Shown piece after piece: positions 21,965 through 21,989 of a DNA stretch of 21,989 bases. The position numbers were made by a program, and so were the translations under genes. This DNA comes from Bacteroidales bacterium (GTDB lineage: Bacteria > Bacteroidota > Bacteroidia > Bacteroidales > Muribaculaceae). Numbering within the stretch: the stretch's first letter is position 1; every line of letters begins with the position of its first letter. The DNA lies in the NCBI GenBank assembly GCA_004552395.1, contig SFOK01000018.1, positions 1 to 21,989 of the forward strand, read 5' to 3'. The notes beneath the pieces are model-generated. The model worked only from the letters and a program-made list of their open reading frames with translations. It was not told the origin of the DNA and did not search any database.

Positions 21965-21989
21965 GGAAATAAAAAACAGGACCCGCTGC

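Overview
The window looks like a housekeeping segment of a GC-rich member of the Bacteroidales (Bacteroidota). I would guess Muribaculaceae or a relative, but that placement is inference. Three things point this way. Promoters match the Bacteroidetes pattern TTTG-N19-21-TAnnTTTG instead of the E. coli one. Shine-Dalgarno sequences are mostly absent before clear start codons. The gene content is typical: PorT-like outer-membrane beta-barrels, a DbpA-type helicase with a DEFD motif, a one-chain pyruvate:ferredoxin oxidoreductase and a KAS III/FabG pair. Coding is dense, and the longest stretch without a gene is about 255 bases. I see no tRNA, rRNA, CRISPR array, insertion sequence, phage gene or origin.

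Layout. On the minus strand at the left edge are a DUF59/MIP18 iron-sulfur assembly protein and lpxH (lipid A synthesis; start kept, far C-terminus cut by the window edge). Divergent from them, on the plus strand, are two secreted small beta-barrel proteins and priA (replication restart). priA is convergent with nifJ on the minus strand, and a strong hairpin terminator for nifJ lies between them. Divergent from nifJ is a plus-strand run: a GT83/ArnT-like membrane glycosyltransferase overlapping ispD (isoprenoid synthesis), then recG (DNA repair). A second plus-strand run follows: a split pair of chromate-transporter halves overlapping by 4 bases, folC (folate) and a YigZ/IMPACT protein. The rest is on the minus strand. 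Read in transcription order, it holds a TetR-type regulator, a KAS III condensing enzyme, fabG with its own promoter and terminator, and a DbpA-like RNA helicase.

Together the genes cover envelope and lipid biogenesis (lpxH, the beta-barrels, glycosyltransferase, ispD, KAS III, fabG), DNA replication and repair (priA, recG), central anaerobic metabolism (nifJ), folate and RNA metabolism. The TetR gene, its promoter, a palindrome on that promoter and the KAS III gene form a plausible self-contained lipid-regulation unit.

The most unusual feature lies in the spacers. Many intergenic gaps are built of short tandem repeats, each with its own period. Two separate spacers carry uninterrupted 7-base arrays of the same family (consensus GCCTAAY/GCCTGAY): 12 units at 17516-17599 and 15 units at 20071-20175. 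Each abuts or overlaps the stop codon of a minus-strand gene. The ispD-recG gap consists of four repeat units that resemble the last codons of ispD; the first unit carries the ispD stop and the last carries the recG start. Similar tail repeats follow yigZ and recG, and another array lies upstream of the TetR gene. Three genes (lpxH, priA, the DbpA-like helicase) appear to start at TTG or GTG.
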